Positions 36,031 through 45,656 of a stretch of DNA of 64,000 bases are shown piece by piece. The notes under the pieces were generated by a model. The model did not search any database. It was not told where the DNA came from and was given only the letters and a program-made list of their open reading frames with translations. The stretch covers positions 1,178,001 to 1,242,000 of the forward strand of contig NZ_CP154608.1 of assembly GCF_039555325.1 (NCBI RefSeq). The letters run 5' to 3'. The position numbers and the translations under genes were made by a program. The first letter of the stretch is position 1, and each line of letters starts with the position of its first letter. This stretch comes from Sphingomicrobium sp. XHP0239 (GTDB lineage Bacteria; Pseudomonadota; Alphaproteobacteria; Sphingomonadales; Sphingomonadaceae).

Positions 36031-36815
36031 ACGAAGATCGCGATCTGCTGGCGCCCGATCGCGAGGCAATCGCCGTCAGCGCTCCACAATTTCATGTCCT
36101 GCGTCGTCATGCCGCGTGAAGCGCGATCCGCCTCAGCTCGCGCCAGAAACCAGCCGTCCATGTTGTCCGGGATCGTCAGAATGTCGATGTGCCACGTCAC
36201 GCTCGATAGCGGTCCCATCACCGGAAAACGGACGATCGCGGCGGGAGGCGGGGCATCGGCAATGGCGAGAAGCGCAGTGACGGGATCGACGCCCGGTGGT
36301 TCGGTAAAGCGGGTCCAGACCGCCATCATGGGATCACCACCGGTCCCACCCTGCTGGCCGGCGCCGAGGCGCATGTCGAAATTGCGAGTGAAGCCGGGCG
36401 CACGGCCATCGCCTTCGGGGAAAAGCGAGCGCGAGCTCTCGGGATCGTCGGCGTCGGTGATCGGCGGCGCTCCGATCGTCACCCCGCTGTCACGCGGATG
36501 GGCAAAGACGAAACTGGCGCGCAGCACGGGACCGTCGTCCCCCACCGCCTCGACCGCCACCATCGTCGTGGAGCGCCCCCGCCGCAGCAGACCGGGAAGA
36601 AAATGGAGTTTGCCTTGCGCGGGGCCGACGAAAACGCATTGCGCACTGACCAGCGGTGGCAGATCGTCGAAGTAACGTCGGGCCGCCTCGTACGCGAGCG
36701 CGAGCGTCATGCCCCCGTATAGCGTGCGCCCCTGCGCCCATTCCTCGGGCGCATCGATGGTGTAGCGATCGCCGTCCCGCCGCAACTCTGCGATACTCTC
36801 CGACAAGCGGGCCAT
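36027..36815 (-). CDS. Acyl-CoA thioesterase family protein (double hotdog)
   Basis: A protein of 262 residues. The N-terminal hotdog half has WAQGRTLYGGMTLALAYEAARRYF and PLVSAQCVFVGPAQ; the second half has MAVWTRFTEPPG and WHIDILTIPDNMDGWFLARAEADRASRGM. This is the TesB-like/4HBT_3 architecture acting on acyl-CoA esters. The specific substrate cannot be told from sequence. Confidence 0.85.
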   Translation of the reverse strand: MARLSESIAELRRDGDRYTIDAPEEWAQGRTLYGGMTLALAYEAARRYFDDLPPLVSAQCVFVGPAQGKLHFLPGLLRRGRSTTMVAVEAVGDDGPVLRASFVFAHPRDSGVTIGAPPITDADDPESSRSLFPEGDGRAPGFTRNFDMRLGAGQQGGTGGDPMMAVWTRFTEPPGVDPVTALLAIADAPPPAAIVRFPVMGPLSSVTWHIDILTIPDNMDGWFLARAEADRASRGMTTQDMKLWSADGDCLAIGRQQIAIFV

Positions 36816-36871
36816 TCTTACTTCTCCTTTTGCGGTCCGATTTGATCGACCGGTTGTCCGGGGGGAACGGA

Positions 36872-36979
36872 CTATTCGGGCTCGGATCGAAAAAAGGCAT
36901 TCATCGCGGCGCGATAGGCCGTCTCCGCCACCGTATGCGCGGTCGCCACCGCGATCGAGGCGAAAAGCGCCAGCGTCAT
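36872..36979 (-). CDS. Small hydrophobic peptide of 35 residues
   Basis: The frame from ATG 36979 to TAG at 36872 overlaps the stop of the upstream oxygenase gene (ATGA). The peptide starts MTLALFASIAVATAHTVAE and has one short hydrophobic helix and a charged tail. It has no recognised family. The coupling to the oxygenase and the plausible membrane helix support it, but it could be an untranslated chance frame. Confidence 0.5.
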   Translation of the reverse strand: MTLALFASIAVATAHTVAETAYRAAMNAFFRSEPE

Positions 36980-37920
36980 GCCAGCTTGATCTCGCGAAGC
37001 CGCTCCATCAGGTAATCGTGGCTATTGATGGGCTCCCACTGCGGCTGTTCTCCTGCGGGAACGGTGCTCGGCAGCGCCTCGATCGTGAAGTCGGGTCGGA
37101 AGTGCAGGAAGAAGGGCATCGAATAGCGTGCCTTGCTCGCCCGCTCGGGCGCGGGATTGATGACCCGATGACTGGTCGATCGAAGCTTGCCGTTGGTCAG
37201 TCTTTGCAACATGTCGCCGATGTTGATGACGAGTTCGCCGGGCTTGGGCAGCACGTCCAACCATTCGCCATCCCGGGTCTGCAGCTGAAGTCCCGCTTCC
37301 TCGGCGCCCAGAAGCAGCGTGATCGTATTGATGTCTTCATGGGCGCCGGCGCGGATGTGCTCGCCGGTCGGCTCGTCTTGCGGCGGATAGTGCAGGAGCC
37401 GCATCACCGAATTCCCCTCCCGCACGCTGTCGAGGAACCAGTCGGTGTCGATGTCCAGATAATCGGCGATGGCGGCCAGCACCTTGCGCCCAGCCGCGTC
37501 GAAGGCGTCATAGAGTTCGAGAAAGGTCTCGCGGAAACCCGCGACTTCATCGGGCCAGACGTTGGGCGGCATCACCTCGGCGAACCGATGACCCTCGGGC
37601 AGTTCGCGCCCGACGTGATAGAATTCCTTCAGATCGTGGGCCTTGGCACCCTTGGCGGTTTCGATCCCAAAAGGCGTGAGGCCGCGCGCGCCACCCATAC
37701 CCTCAATGAAATATTGCCGCTTCACCTCTTCGGGGAGCGCGAAAAATTCCTTCGACTTCTCCTCGGCCCGTTCGATCAGTTCCTGCGGAATCCCGTGATC
37801 GCGGACGATCGCGAACCCGTAGGTGACGAAACTCTCGCCGAGTTCGCGAGAAAAAGCGGGATCGTCCGCTTGAGACAGGCTGACCGAAGCGACGGTGTCG
37901 GACGTGATCGTGGCGTTCAT
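36976..37920 (-). CDS. Isopenicillin N synthase-like 2-oxoglutarate/Fe(II) oxygenase
   Basis: A protein of 314 residues from ATG 37920 (MNATITSDTV). The N-terminal DIOX domain (ESFVTYGFAIVRDHGIPQELI) precedes the jelly-roll core with iron ligands in HEDINTITLL (HxD) and the distal His in STSHRVINP, then RYSMPFFLHF, which includes the arginine that binds the co-substrate. Family members hydroxylate or desaturate diverse small molecules. No beta-lactam genes are near, so this name describes fold only. Confidence 0.9.
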   Translation of the reverse strand: MNATITSDTVASVSLSQADDPAFSRELGESFVTYGFAIVRDHGIPQELIERAEEKSKEFFALPEEVKRQYFIEGMGGARGLTPFGIETAKGAKAHDLKEFYHVGRELPEGHRFAEVMPPNVWPDEVAGFRETFLELYDAFDAAGRKVLAAIADYLDIDTDWFLDSVREGNSVMRLLHYPPQDEPTGEHIRAGAHEDINTITLLLGAEEAGLQLQTRDGEWLDVLPKPGELVINIGDMLQRLTNGKLRSTSHRVINPAPERASKARYSMPFFLHFRPDFTIEALPSTVPAGEQPQWEPINSHDYLMERLREIKLA

Positions 37921-37978
37921 GAGACGTTTCCTAGCGCCGCGGGTCGGGGCGCGCAAATCCGGTGCGAAGGCAGGCAGA

Positions 37979-39268
37979 TCAGAGGCTGAGCAACAGACCC
38001 GCCAACGCCGCGCTCATCAGGTTGGCGAGGCTGCCCGCCGCCAATGCGCGGAGGCCAAGCCGAGCGATGGTGGGGCGCTGATTGGGCGCGAGGCCGCCGG
38101 TCACCGCCATCTGGATCGCGATCGAGCTGAAGTTGGCGAAGCCGCACAAAGCGAAGGTCACGATCGCCACCGTGCGAGGCGAGAGGCCCTCCAGCCCGCC
38201 GAGTTCGATAAAGGCGACGAATTCGTTCAGAACCACCTTGGTCCCGAACAGACCGCCCGCGACATTGGCCTCGTCCCACGGCACGCCGATCAGATACATA
38301 ATCGGCTGGAACAGGTAGCCGACGATCTGCTGGAAGGTCAGGCCCTCGACCCCGAACCAGCCGCCGACACCGCCCAGGATACCGTTCGCCAGGGCGACCA
38401 ATGCGACGAAACTCAGCACCATTGCAGCGACCGCGACGGCGAGCTTCACGCCGGTCTGCGCGCCCATCGCGGCGGCCATGATGATGTTGGCCGGCTTTTC
38501 CTCGCCCTCGTGGGGATCGACCTCGTCGACATGGTCCTCGAGCGCCGCAGTGACCCCGTCGCCAGGCGCCTTCTTCAGCGCCACGTCGGCGCCTTCGCCT
38601 TCGACGATGACGCGCGGATCCGGCATGATGATCTTGGCCATCAGGATGCCGCCCGGCGCGCTCATGAAAGCGGCGGCGAGCAGATATTCGATGTCGATCC
38701 CCATCGCTGCGTAGGCAGCGAGAATGGTTCCGGCGACACCCGCCATTCCCACCGCCATGATCGTAAACAGCTGGCTGGGCGCCAGATTGGCGAGATAGGG
38801 TTTGACGACCAGCGGGCTTTCCGACTGGCCCACGAAGATATTCGCGCCGCTGGCAAGGCTTTCGACCTTGGTGATCCCGGTGATTTTTTGGAGCCCGCCG
38901 CCGACCCATTTGATGATCAGCTGCATCACGCCGACATGATAGAGGATCGCGATCAGCGCGGCGAAGAAGACGATTACCGGAAGCGCCGCGATGGCGAAGC
39001 TGTTGCCGCCGATTTCGGGGTCGGCGATGGGACCGAAGATGAATTGCGTGCCCGCTGCCGAGTAGCCGAGAAGCGCGGAAACGCCCCCCGCCATCCACTC
39101 AAGCGCCGCCGCACCGCCGTCGGTCGCCAGCACGAGCGCCGCGATCGCAGCCTGTAGCGCGAAAGCCGCGCCGACGACCCGAAGCCGGATCGCGCGGCGG
39201 TCCGTCGACAGCAGCAAGGCGAGCAAGAGGATGACCGCGATACCCGCGATACTCATCAGGATTTGCAT
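37979..39268 (-). CDS. nupC: Concentrative nucleoside transporter (CNT/NupC family)
   Basis: A protein of 429 residues with about ten membrane helices. Family marks are GVMQLIIKWVGGGLQKITGITKVES, NIFVGQSESPLVVKPYL, and KVVLNEFVAFIEL with the nucleoside-binding NEF. It uses an ion gradient to import nucleosides. It lies directly downstream of a LOG-family gene and a PfkB kinase, forming a salvage group. Confidence 0.94.
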   Translation of the reverse strand: MQILMSIAGIAVILLLALLLSTDRRAIRLRVVGAAFALQAAIAALVLATDGGAAALEWMAGGVSALLGYSAAGTQFIFGPIADPEIGGNSFAIAALPVIVFFAALIAILYHVGVMQLIIKWVGGGLQKITGITKVESLASGANIFVGQSESPLVVKPYLANLAPSQLFTIMAVGMAGVAGTILAAYAAMGIDIEYLLAAAFMSAPGGILMAKIIMPDPRVIVEGEGADVALKKAPGDGVTAALEDHVDEVDPHEGEEKPANIIMAAAMGAQTGVKLAVAVAAMVLSFVALVALANGILGGVGGWFGVEGLTFQQIVGYLFQPIMYLIGVPWDEANVAGGLFGTKVVLNEFVAFIELGGLEGLSPRTVAIVTFALCGFANFSSIAIQMAVTGGLAPNQRPTIARLGLRALAAGSLANLMSAALAGLLLSL

Positions 39269-39288
39269 GTGTCGCCCTCCCCGGCGCT

Positions 39289-39864
39289 CTACCAGACCAT
39301 GCCTTGTTGGCGCTTCGTCGCCGCGGCGTCCAGCTTCTCGATCGCTTCGACGGGATCGTGTGCCATCAACAGCTGGTCCCGCCGGTCGGCGCTCATGAAT
39401 CCCTCGTCGCGAACGGTATCGCAGAAGGACGCGAAACCGTCCCAGAAACCATCGACGTTGAGGAGGCAGAAGGGCTTGGCGTGATAGCCGAGCGCGTTCC
39501 ACGTCCATGCTTCCATCAATTCGTCCATCGTCCCGATTCCACCCGGAAGGCACACGAACGCATCCGTCAGTTCGGTCATCTTGGCCTTGCGTTCGTGCAT
39601 CCCCGGCACGGGATGGAGTTCGGTCAGGCCCTGGTGCGCGACTTCGACGTCGACAAGACTTTGCGGAATGACGCCATAGACCTTGCCGCCCGCCTCCAGC
39701 ACGGTGTCGGCGACGATCCCCATCAGCCCCAGCTTGCCGCCCCCGTAGACGAGGTCGATACCGCGCGCGGCCATCGCCTCGGCCAGTGCGACGGCCATTT
39801 CGCGATAGGCGGGCTTCTCGCCCGCCTGGTGGCCGCAATAGATGGCAATCCGCCGGAGCGTCAC
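39289..39864 (-). CDS. LOG family protein (nucleotide 5'-monophosphate phosphoribohydrolase)
   Basis: A protein of 191 residues. The start is GTG 39864, overlapping the PfkB stop (GTGA). The nucleotide-binding motif YGGGKLGLMG and the signature PGGIGTMDELMEAWTWNALG are those of LONELY GUY proteins, which split nucleotide monophosphates, including cytokinin forms in plants. In bacteria the substrate is usually AMP or a related nucleotide, which fits the neighbours. Confidence 0.92.
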   Translation of the reverse strand: MTLRRIAIYCGHQAGEKPAYREMAVALAEAMAARGIDLVYGGGKLGLMGIVADTVLEAGGKVYGVIPQSLVDVEVAHQGLTELHPVPGMHERKAKMTELTDAFVCLPGGIGTMDELMEAWTWNALGYHAKPFCLLNVDGFWDGFASFCDTVRDEGFMSADRRDQLLMAHDPVEAIEKLDAAATKRQQGMVW

Positions 39865-40853
39865 AGGTCGATCCGTTTGCCGAGGTCCGCACCGGGACGC
39901 GCGCCGTAATGCGAAATGACCTCCGCGGCGGCGATCGCGCCGGTCTGCAAGGATTTCTCGAGATCCGCGCCCTTCGCCCGCGCTACGAGGAAGCCGGCCG
40001 CAAAGAGATCGCCCGCTCCGGTAGTGTCGACGATCCGGTCCACAGGTGCAGCCGGAACCTTCACCGCCCGGCCGTCCTGCCATGCCGCCGCGCCATTCGG
40101 GCCATCGGTCACCACGATGGTAGGAACCGACAAACGAAGCGATGCAACGGCCGTATCGGTATCGTTCGCTCCGGTAAGCATGCGCACCTCGTCGGCATTG
40201 CAGAAGAGGATATCGACACCTCGGCCGTTGATCATTTCGAGGAACGGATCGCGCCGCTCGGCGATGCAGACGCTTTCGGAAAGAGTGAAGGCGACTTCCC
40301 GCTTGGCTTCGTGCGCGATCCGCCGCGCCGCCATCATGGCCGCACGGGGCTTTTCCGGTCCGAACAGATAGCCTTCGAGGTAGAGGATGCCACTTTCGCG
40401 GATCAGATCGGGGTCGATCGCGTCGGCCGACAATTCGTGGCTGGCGCCCGGGGCGGTGTTCATCGTGCGCTGCCCATCAGGCGTCACCAGTATCAGACAG
40501 CGTCCCGTCGGTAGACCTGCTTGTGGATCGAGCGGAGGGGTATCGAAGGCGACGCCGAGCGATTTCAGATCGTGCGCGAAGATGCCACCGAACTGATCGT
40601 CCGCAACCTGGCCGATGAAGGCCGCCTTGCCACCCATTGCGGCGATCCCGGCCATGCTGTTGGCCGCCGACCCGCCCGAATGTTCCTCCGCCACGCCCAT
40701 CTTGGCGTACAGTGCGTCGGCCTGCGCCGGGTCCAGCAGCTGCATCGATCCCGCGGGAAGGTGATTTTCCGTCAGGAACGACGGATCGCAAGGCGCGATC
40801 ACGTCGACGATGGCATCACCCATCGCCACGATATCGAAGCGCGTGTCGCTCAT
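39861..40853 (-). CDS. PfkB family carbohydrate kinase, probable adenosine kinase
   Basis: A protein of 330 residues from ATG 40853 (MSDTRFDIVAMGDAIVDV). It shows the ribokinase motifs GGSAANSMAGIAAMGGKAAFIG near the N-terminus and DTTGAGDLFAAGFL with the catalytic aspartate near the C-terminus. Closest relatives in this class are often adenosine kinases. Position with a CNT transporter and a LOG protein supports nucleoside use; fructokinase or ribokinase remain possible. Confidence 0.88.
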   Translation of the reverse strand: MSDTRFDIVAMGDAIVDVIAPCDPSFLTENHLPAGSMQLLDPAQADALYAKMGVAEEHSGGSAANSMAGIAAMGGKAAFIGQVADDQFGGIFAHDLKSLGVAFDTPPLDPQAGLPTGRCLILVTPDGQRTMNTAPGASHELSADAIDPDLIRESGILYLEGYLFGPEKPRAAMMAARRIAHEAKREVAFTLSESVCIAERRDPFLEMINGRGVDILFCNADEVRMLTGANDTDTAVASLRLSVPTIVVTDGPNGAAAWQDGRAVKVPAAPVDRIVDTTGAGDLFAAGFLVARAKGADLEKSLQTGAIAAAEVISHYGARPGADLGKRIDL

Positions 40854-40887
40854 TCCTGCTGCGCCCCCTACCCCGGGATGAAGAGAA

Positions 40888-40918
40888 GCGCCGTCGCTAA
40901 CGGCGCCCCTGCGGGGCG
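40888..40918 (+). promoter_or_regulatory. Two overlapping hairpins before the queuosine transporter
   Basis: GCGCCG/CGGCGC (40888-40906, 7-base loop) and CGCCCC/GGGGCG (40904-40918) share bases and cannot form fully together. They lie 50 bases upstream of the transporter start and inside the divergent promoter region. This could be an attenuator or simply a bidirectional structure. I do not recognise a preQ1 riboswitch fold in it. Confidence 0.3.
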
Positions 40919-40968
40919 TCAATCAAAAGCCTTTCCTTTGCCGCAACGAGACGGCAGACAATCGCGCC

Positions 40969-41664
40969 ATGACCGACCAGCCGCATCGCCCCGCCCCCGT
41001 TTCCATCCCCAAGTCTCTTTTCGCACTCGCCGTCTTCTACGGCGGAATGGTGTGCATCGCGGGCGTGTTCGCGAACAAGCAGGTCGAATTGTTCCCCGTG
41101 CCCGGGTTCGGCACCTTGGCAGTCGAAGCAGGGATCTTCGCATTCCTCCTGTTGGTGGTGACAACCTCGGCGGTGACCGAACTGTTCGGCGCGACGACGG
41201 GGCGGCGGATGGTCTTTCTCGGCTTCGTACCGCTCTTGGTCGCCAGCGCGCTGACGGTCTTGATCCTCGCGCTCCCCGCCGCACCCGAGATGGAGGCGGA
41301 GCGGCTTTCCGCTTTCAATCTGCTGCTCGCCTCGACCCCGCGGATCTGGCTCGGAGGGATCGTGGCCTACGGTATTTCGACGCTTCTCAACGTCTGGATC
41401 TTCGACCGGATGCGGCGTGCGGGCGGACGGCTTCTGTGGCTGCGCAGCGCGGTCGCGGGGATGGTCAGCCAGGCGCTCGACACGCTCATCTTCATCTCGA
41501 TCGCCTTCTACGGGGTCTTTCCGATCGCCAACCTGATGGCCGGGCAGATGCTCGCGAAGGTCGTCCTTTCGGCGATCCTGTTCCCCCCGCTGATCTATCT
41601 GATGGTCGGACTGGCGCGCCGGCTCGATGCGCCGACCGCCGAACGGGCATCCGTCGCTGCATAG
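40969..41664 (+). CDS. Queuosine precursor transporter (YhhQ/VUT family)
   Basis: A protein of 231 residues with six hydrophobic helices. Segments VFANKQVELFPVPG, TTSAVTELFGATTGRRMVFLGF and RSAVAGMVSQALDTLIFISIAFYG are typical of the YhhQ family, which imports preQ0 or preQ1 for queuosine in tRNA. Organisms that lack full synthesis rely on it. No other queuosine gene is in the window. Confidence 0.88.
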   Translation: MTDQPHRPAPVSIPKSLFALAVFYGGMVCIAGVFANKQVELFPVPGFGTLAVEAGIFAFLLLVVTTSAVTELFGATTGRRMVFLGFVPLLVASALTVLILALPAAPEMEAERLSAFNLLLASTPRIWLGGIVAYGISTLLNVWIFDRMRRAGGRLLWLRSAVAGMVSQALDTLIFISIAFYGVFPIANLMAGQMLAKVVLSAILFPPLIYLMVGLARRLDAPTAERASVAA

Positions 41665-41774
41665 ACCGCCACGAATTTTCTCACAGTGATCGCCGCGCTC
41701 TCCGAGTGGAGTTCGTAGCGGTCATTCGGCACGCCGCGGGCAACCTTCCCGCCCGCCCAACGGTTGCGCGGTGC

Positions 41775-42059
41775 ATGGACATCCAATTTAACGAAGAAAA
41801 CGGCCGTGGCCGCTGGCACCTCCAACCGAAGGACAGCGACGAAGCGGCCGAAATGACCTTCAGCCGTACCAACGACAAGCTGATCATGATCGACCATACT
41901 TACGTGCCGCCCGCAGCGCGCGGCCAAGGCCTCGTCGAGAAACTCGCCGAGCGCGCCTACAAGTATGCGAAGGAAAAGGGCTGGAGGATCGCCCCCGTCT
42001 GTCCCTTCTTCAAGGCCGAGGCGCAGCGCCACGGCTGGGACGACATCGTCGAGGGCTAA
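41775..42059 (+). CDS. Small GNAT-like acetyltransferase (YjdJ type)
   Basis: A protein of 94 residues from ATG 41775. It has the short GNAT pattern MIDHTYVPPAARGQGLVEKLAERAYKYAKEKGWRIAPVCPFF, with the acyl-CoA binding loop RGQGL. Members of this size acetylate small or protein substrates, mostly unknown. It converges with, and overlaps by four bases, the SIMPL gene. Confidence 0.85.
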   Translation: MDIQFNEENGRGRWHLQPKDSDEAAEMTFSRTNDKLIMIDHTYVPPAARGQGLVEKLAERAYKYAKEKGWRIAPVCPFFKAEAQRHGWDDIVEG

Positions 42060-42808
42060 CGTACCAACGCGAAGGTCAGCTGTAGCGACACGCTCTCGCC
42101 GATGTCCGCGCCGATCCCACCCCCGCCGGGAGCCGGCGGCGGCGGCGGCGGAGGCGGCGGAGGCGGGGCGCCCACCGCGCTTCCCGTTACCCTGATGGGA
42201 CTGCGATTGGTCGATGCTCCGACCCCCACTTCGACGAGCCGCGCTCTCGAAAAGCCGAAGAGCCGCGCATATTCGTCCGCTTCCTCGCGGGCCCGTTCGA
42301 CGGCGCGCTCGCGTGCTTCGCGGCGCAGCCCCAATCGATCCTCGAAGTCGAAATAGGGCCCGTTGACATCGTTCGCGCCGGCGAGGGTCACGTCCTCGAT
42401 CATTCCGACGATGTCGAGAGTGAGCGGTGCTTCGACCTGTACGGTCGAAGTCGCCTGAAAACCGCGGTCGATGTAGTCCCGAGTGTCGGGATCCCGCTCG
42501 CGCCAACGACCCAGAGAGATCGTCCGCGTATCGATGTCCTCCGGCTCGACCCCGGCTGCCACGATTGCGGAACGGATGGCCGCGATGGTGCGTGTTGCTT
42601 CTGCCATCGCGTCGCTGGCGTTCGCACTCTGCGCCAACACGCCGATATTCAACCGCACGATGTCGGCGGGCGTCGTCACGGTTTCGCTGACATTCAGCGA
42701 CAGGAGCGGCGTCTCGAGCGCCTGCGGCAGTTGCGCCTCGACCGATTGCGCGAGAGCGGGCGCCGGAAGGGCGAGCGTCAGGGCCAATGTGGTAACGAGA
42801 AGTCGCAT
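42056..42808 (-). CDS. Periplasmic SIMPL-domain (DUF541) protein
   Basis: A protein of 250 residues with a clear signal peptide ([20 protein letters not shown]). The SIMPL domain spans most of the rest; [38 protein letters not shown] is the usual core. Near the C-terminus is a run of 11 prolines followed by a glycine-rich stretch. Such proteins form outer-membrane-associated oligomers of uncertain role, often tied to oxidative stress. Confidence 0.88.
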   Translation of the reverse strand: MRLLVTTLALTLALPAPALAQSVEAQLPQALETPLLSLNVSETVTTPADIVRLNIGVLAQSANASDAMAEATRTIAAIRSAIVAAGVEPEDIDTRTISLGRWRERDPDTRDYIDRGFQATSTVQVEAPLTLDIVGMIEDVTLAGANDVNGPYFDFEDRLGLRREARERAVERAREEADEYARLFGFSRARLVEVGVGASTNRSPIRVTGSAVGAPPPPPPPPPPPAPGGGGIGADIGESVSLQLTFALVR

Positions 42809-42943
42809 GCCGTCGTCCTTTCGCGGGTAATTCGGTACTCAACTTACCTGTCGATCCGCCCGTCGCAATCCCCTTGCCGTCCATCCGCCTTCCGGCGCGA
42901 CCCGACCATGCTATGCTCGCCCCGAATTTCAGGAGAGACAGGC

Positions 42944-44863
42944 ATGATAGTCCCGCCCCCCATCAGCTCTGACGCTCATATCGATGCCGATCGGTACGAC
43001 GACATGTATCGCCGTTCGATCGGGGGTGGCGATGCTTTCTGGCTGGATCAGGCAAAGCGCCTCGACTGGGCGACCGAGCCGACCAAGGCGGGCGACTGGT
43101 CGTTCGATCCCGTCGACATACGCTGGTACGAGGACGGCATCCTCAATCTCTGCCACAACGCGGTCGACCGTCACGTCGAATCCGGACACGGCGATCAGGT
43201 CGCGATGCTCTTCGAACCCGACGATCCCGCCGACGAGGTCCGCCGCCTCACCTATGCCGACCTCCAGCGCGAGACGGTCCGCTTCGCCAATGCGCTGAAG
43301 GCGATCGGCGTCACGAAGGGATCTCGCGTCACCATCTACATGCCGATGACTCCCGAAGGCGCGATCGCGATGCTCGCCTGTGCACGGCTGGGCGCGGTGC
43401 ATTCGGTGGTATTCGGCGGCTTCTCGCCCGATGCGCTCGCGGGACGGATCGTCGATTGCGACAGCCGGTTCGTCGTCACTGCAGATGCCGGAAGACGCGG
43501 TGGCATGACCGTTCCGCTGAAGGCCAACGTCGACGCTGCCCTCTCGCGCGACGGTGTGGACGTCAGCGGCGTCCTTGTCATCCGCAATACCGGCGAGCCG
43601 ATCGACTGGATCGAGGGTCGCGACCAATGGCTCCACGACGCCGCGTCCGATGCACCCTGCCCTTGCGAGCCCATGCACGCGGAAGATCCGCTTTTCATCC
43701 TCTACACGTCGGGATCGACCGGGAAGCCAAAGGGGGTCGTCCACACCACCGGCGGCTATGGCGTCTGGGCGGCCATGACATTCGAGCTGACGTTCGACTA
43801 TCGCGAAGGCGAGATTTACTGGTGCACCGCGGACATCGGCTGGGTCACGGGGCATAGTTACATCGTCTACGGCCCGCTCATCAATCGCGCGACCAGCCTC
43901 CTGTTCGAGGGCGTGCCCACCTGGCCCGACGCAGGCCGTTTCTGGCAGGTCGTCGCGAAGCACGGCGTGAACAGCTTCTACACTGCCCCGACCGCCATTC
44001 GCGCACTGATGCGCGAGGGGGACATGCACGTCACGAGGCACGACCGCTCCTCGCTGCGCGTCCTCGGCACGGTCGGCGAGCCGATCAATCCCGAAGCCTG
44101 GCGCTGGTATTACGAGGTCGTCGGCGACGAGCGTTGCGCGGTGGTCGATACTTGGTGGCAGACCGAGACCGGCGGTCACATGATCACGACCCTGCCCGCC
44201 GCTCACGCGATGAAGCCCGGCAGCGCGGGCCTTCCCTTCTTCGGCGTGCAGCCGGAAATGTTCGACGCCGACGGCAATATCCTCGACGGCGAAGCCGAGG
44301 GTAATCTCACCATCGCCGCCAGCTGGCCCGGACAGGCGCGGACGGTCTACGGCGATCACGAACGCTTCGTGCAAACCTATTTCAGCGCCTATCCGGGTCG
44401 CTATTTTACCGGCGACGGCTGCCGCCGCGACGCCGACGGATACTATTGGATCACCGGCCGCGTGGACGATGTGATCAATGTTTCGGGCCACCGAATAGGG
44501 ACCGCCGAAATCGAAAGCGCACTCGTCCTCCACCCCAAGGTTGCCGAGGCCGCCGTTGTCGGCTTTCCCCACGACATCAAGGGTCAGGGTATCTACGCAT
44601 ACGTCACGTTGAACGCTGACGTCGCCGCCGACGACGACCTTGCCGCCGAACTGACCCGCCATGTCCGCAAGGAAATCGGTCCTATCGCCACGCCCGACCA
44701 CCTCCACTACGCCCCCGGTCTTCCCAAGACCCGTTCAGGAAAAATCATGCGCCGCATCCTTCGAAAAATTGCGGAGGGCGACACGTCGAACCTCGGCGAT
44801 ACGTCGACCCTCGCCGATCCGCAGGTGGTCGAGCAATTGGTCGCCGGCGCGCCGACGCGCTAG
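42944..44863 (+). CDS. acs: Acetyl-CoA synthetase
   Basis: A protein of 639 residues. ATG 42944 is preferred to earlier frames because AGGAGA lies at 42931 and the N-terminus then matches the family. The adenylate-forming motif is [12 protein letters not shown], followed by [12 protein letters not shown] and [31 protein letters not shown]. The regulated lysine lies in [13 protein letters not shown]. It activates acetate with ATP and CoA. Confidence 0.96.
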   Translation: MIVPPPISSDAHIDADRYDDMYRRSIGGGDAFWLDQAKRLDWATEPTKAGDWSFDPVDIRWYEDGILNLCHNAVDRHVESGHGDQVAMLFEPDDPADEVRRLTYADLQRETVRFANALKAIGVTKGSRVTIYMPMTPEGAIAMLACARLGAVHSVVFGGFSPDALAGRIVDCDSRFVVTADAGRRGGMTVPLKANVDAALSRDGVDVSGVLVIRNTGEPIDWIEGRDQWLHDAASDAPCPCEPMHAEDPLFILYTSGSTGKPKGVVHTTGGYGVWAAMTFELTFDYREGEIYWCTADIGWVTGHSYIVYGPLINRATSLLFEGVPTWPDAGRFWQVVAKHGVNSFYTAPTAIRALMREGDMHVTRHDRSSLRVLGTVGEPINPEAWRWYYEVVGDERCAVVDTWWQTETGGHMITTLPAAHAMKPGSAGLPFFGVQPEMFDADGNILDGEAEGNLTIAASWPGQARTVYGDHERFVQTYFSAYPGRYFTGDGCRRDADGYYWITGRVDDVINVSGHRIGTAEIESALVLHPKVAEAAVVGFPHDIKGQGIYAYVTLNADVAADDDLAAELTRHVRKEIGPIATPDHLHYAPGLPKTRSGKIMRRILRKIAEGDTSNLGDTSTLADPQVVEQLVAGAPTR

Positions 44864-44873
44864 GCGATTCGGC

Positions 44874-45656
44874 GTGATCGAATGGTGGGATATTGCGACG
44901 GGCCTGTTTTCAGGCGCGCTGGTCGGCTTCACACTAGGACTGATCGGCGGCGGCGGATCGATCCTCGCGGTGCCGTTGATGGTCTACCTCGTCGGCGTGC
45001 GCGAACCACACGTCGCGATCGGAACGTCTGCGCTCGCCGTTGCCGCGAACGCGGCACTTGGGCTCGGCGGCCATGCACGTGCGGGCAATGTCCAGTGGCG
45101 CGAGGGGCTGGTCTTCGCCGCCGCTGGGGTAATTGGTGCAGCAGGCGGCTCGACGCTCGGAAAGGCATTCGACGGACAGGGGCTGCTCTTCCTCTTCGCC
45201 ATCCTGATGATCGCCATCGCCGTTCTCATGCTGAGGCGCGGCGATCGCGGAAGCGGACAACGCGCGAAATTCGAGCCGGTCCGTCTGGCACTGTTCGGTC
45301 TTGGTGCTGGCGCACTCTCGGGTTTCTTCGGTATCGGCGGCGGCTTCCTGATCGTCCCGGCGCTCATCGCCGCCAGCGGGATCGCGATGCTCGGCGCGGT
45401 CGGGACCAGCCTCGTGGCGGTGACGGCCTTTGGACTGACCACCGCCGTCAATTACGCCCTGTCGGGGCTTGTCGATTGGTCGCTTGCGGGCCTCTTCATC
45501 GCGGGCGGACTGCTCGGTTCTACCGCGGGCACGCGCGCCGCCCGTACGCTCTCGGCCAAAGGTGCCCTGACCAAGGCCTTCGCAGCGATCATCATTCTCG
45601 TCGCGCTCTACATGCTCTACCAGAGCGGCACCGAATTGCTGGAGCGCCGCGCATGA
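44874..45656 (+). CDS. TauE/SafE family membrane permease
   Basis: A protein of 260 residues with eight hydrophobic helices, from GTG 44874 ten bases after the acs stop. The duplicated family motif is seen as GFTLGLIGGGGSILAVPLMVYL and GALSGFFGIGGGFLIVPALI. Members export sulfite, sulfoacetate or related anions. It is overlapped by moaE, and a molybdoenzyme of the sulfite oxidase fold follows, which supports a sulfur-anion role, though not firmly. Confidence 0.88.
   Translation: MIEWWDIATGLFSGALVGFTLGLIGGGGSILAVPLMVYLVGVREPHVAIGTSALAVAANAALGLGGHARAGNVQWREGLVFAAAGVIGAAGGSTLGKAFDGQGLLFLFAILMIAIAVLMLRRGDRGSGQRAKFEPVRLALFGLGAGALSGFFGIGGGFLIVPALIAASGIAMLGAVGTSLVAVTAFGLTTAVNYALSGLVDWSLAGLFIAGGLLGSTAGTRAARTLSAKGALTKAFAAIIILVALYMLYQSGTELLERRA

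Noticed and set aside
40860..40968. preQ1 riboswitch before the queuosine transporter
   Set aside because: The short pseudoknot and A-rich tail of preQ1 classes were not found; only GC hairpins are visible.
40521..41774. Rightward fusion of antisense PfkB, transporter frame and GNAT
   Set aside because: The 512-codon frame 40521-42059 is real only from ATG 41775, where the GNAT domain begins; the earlier part is shadow of other genes.
42929..44707. Leftward ORF of 592 codons
   Set aside because: Antisense shadow of acs; the plus strand has a complete acetyl-CoA synthetase.
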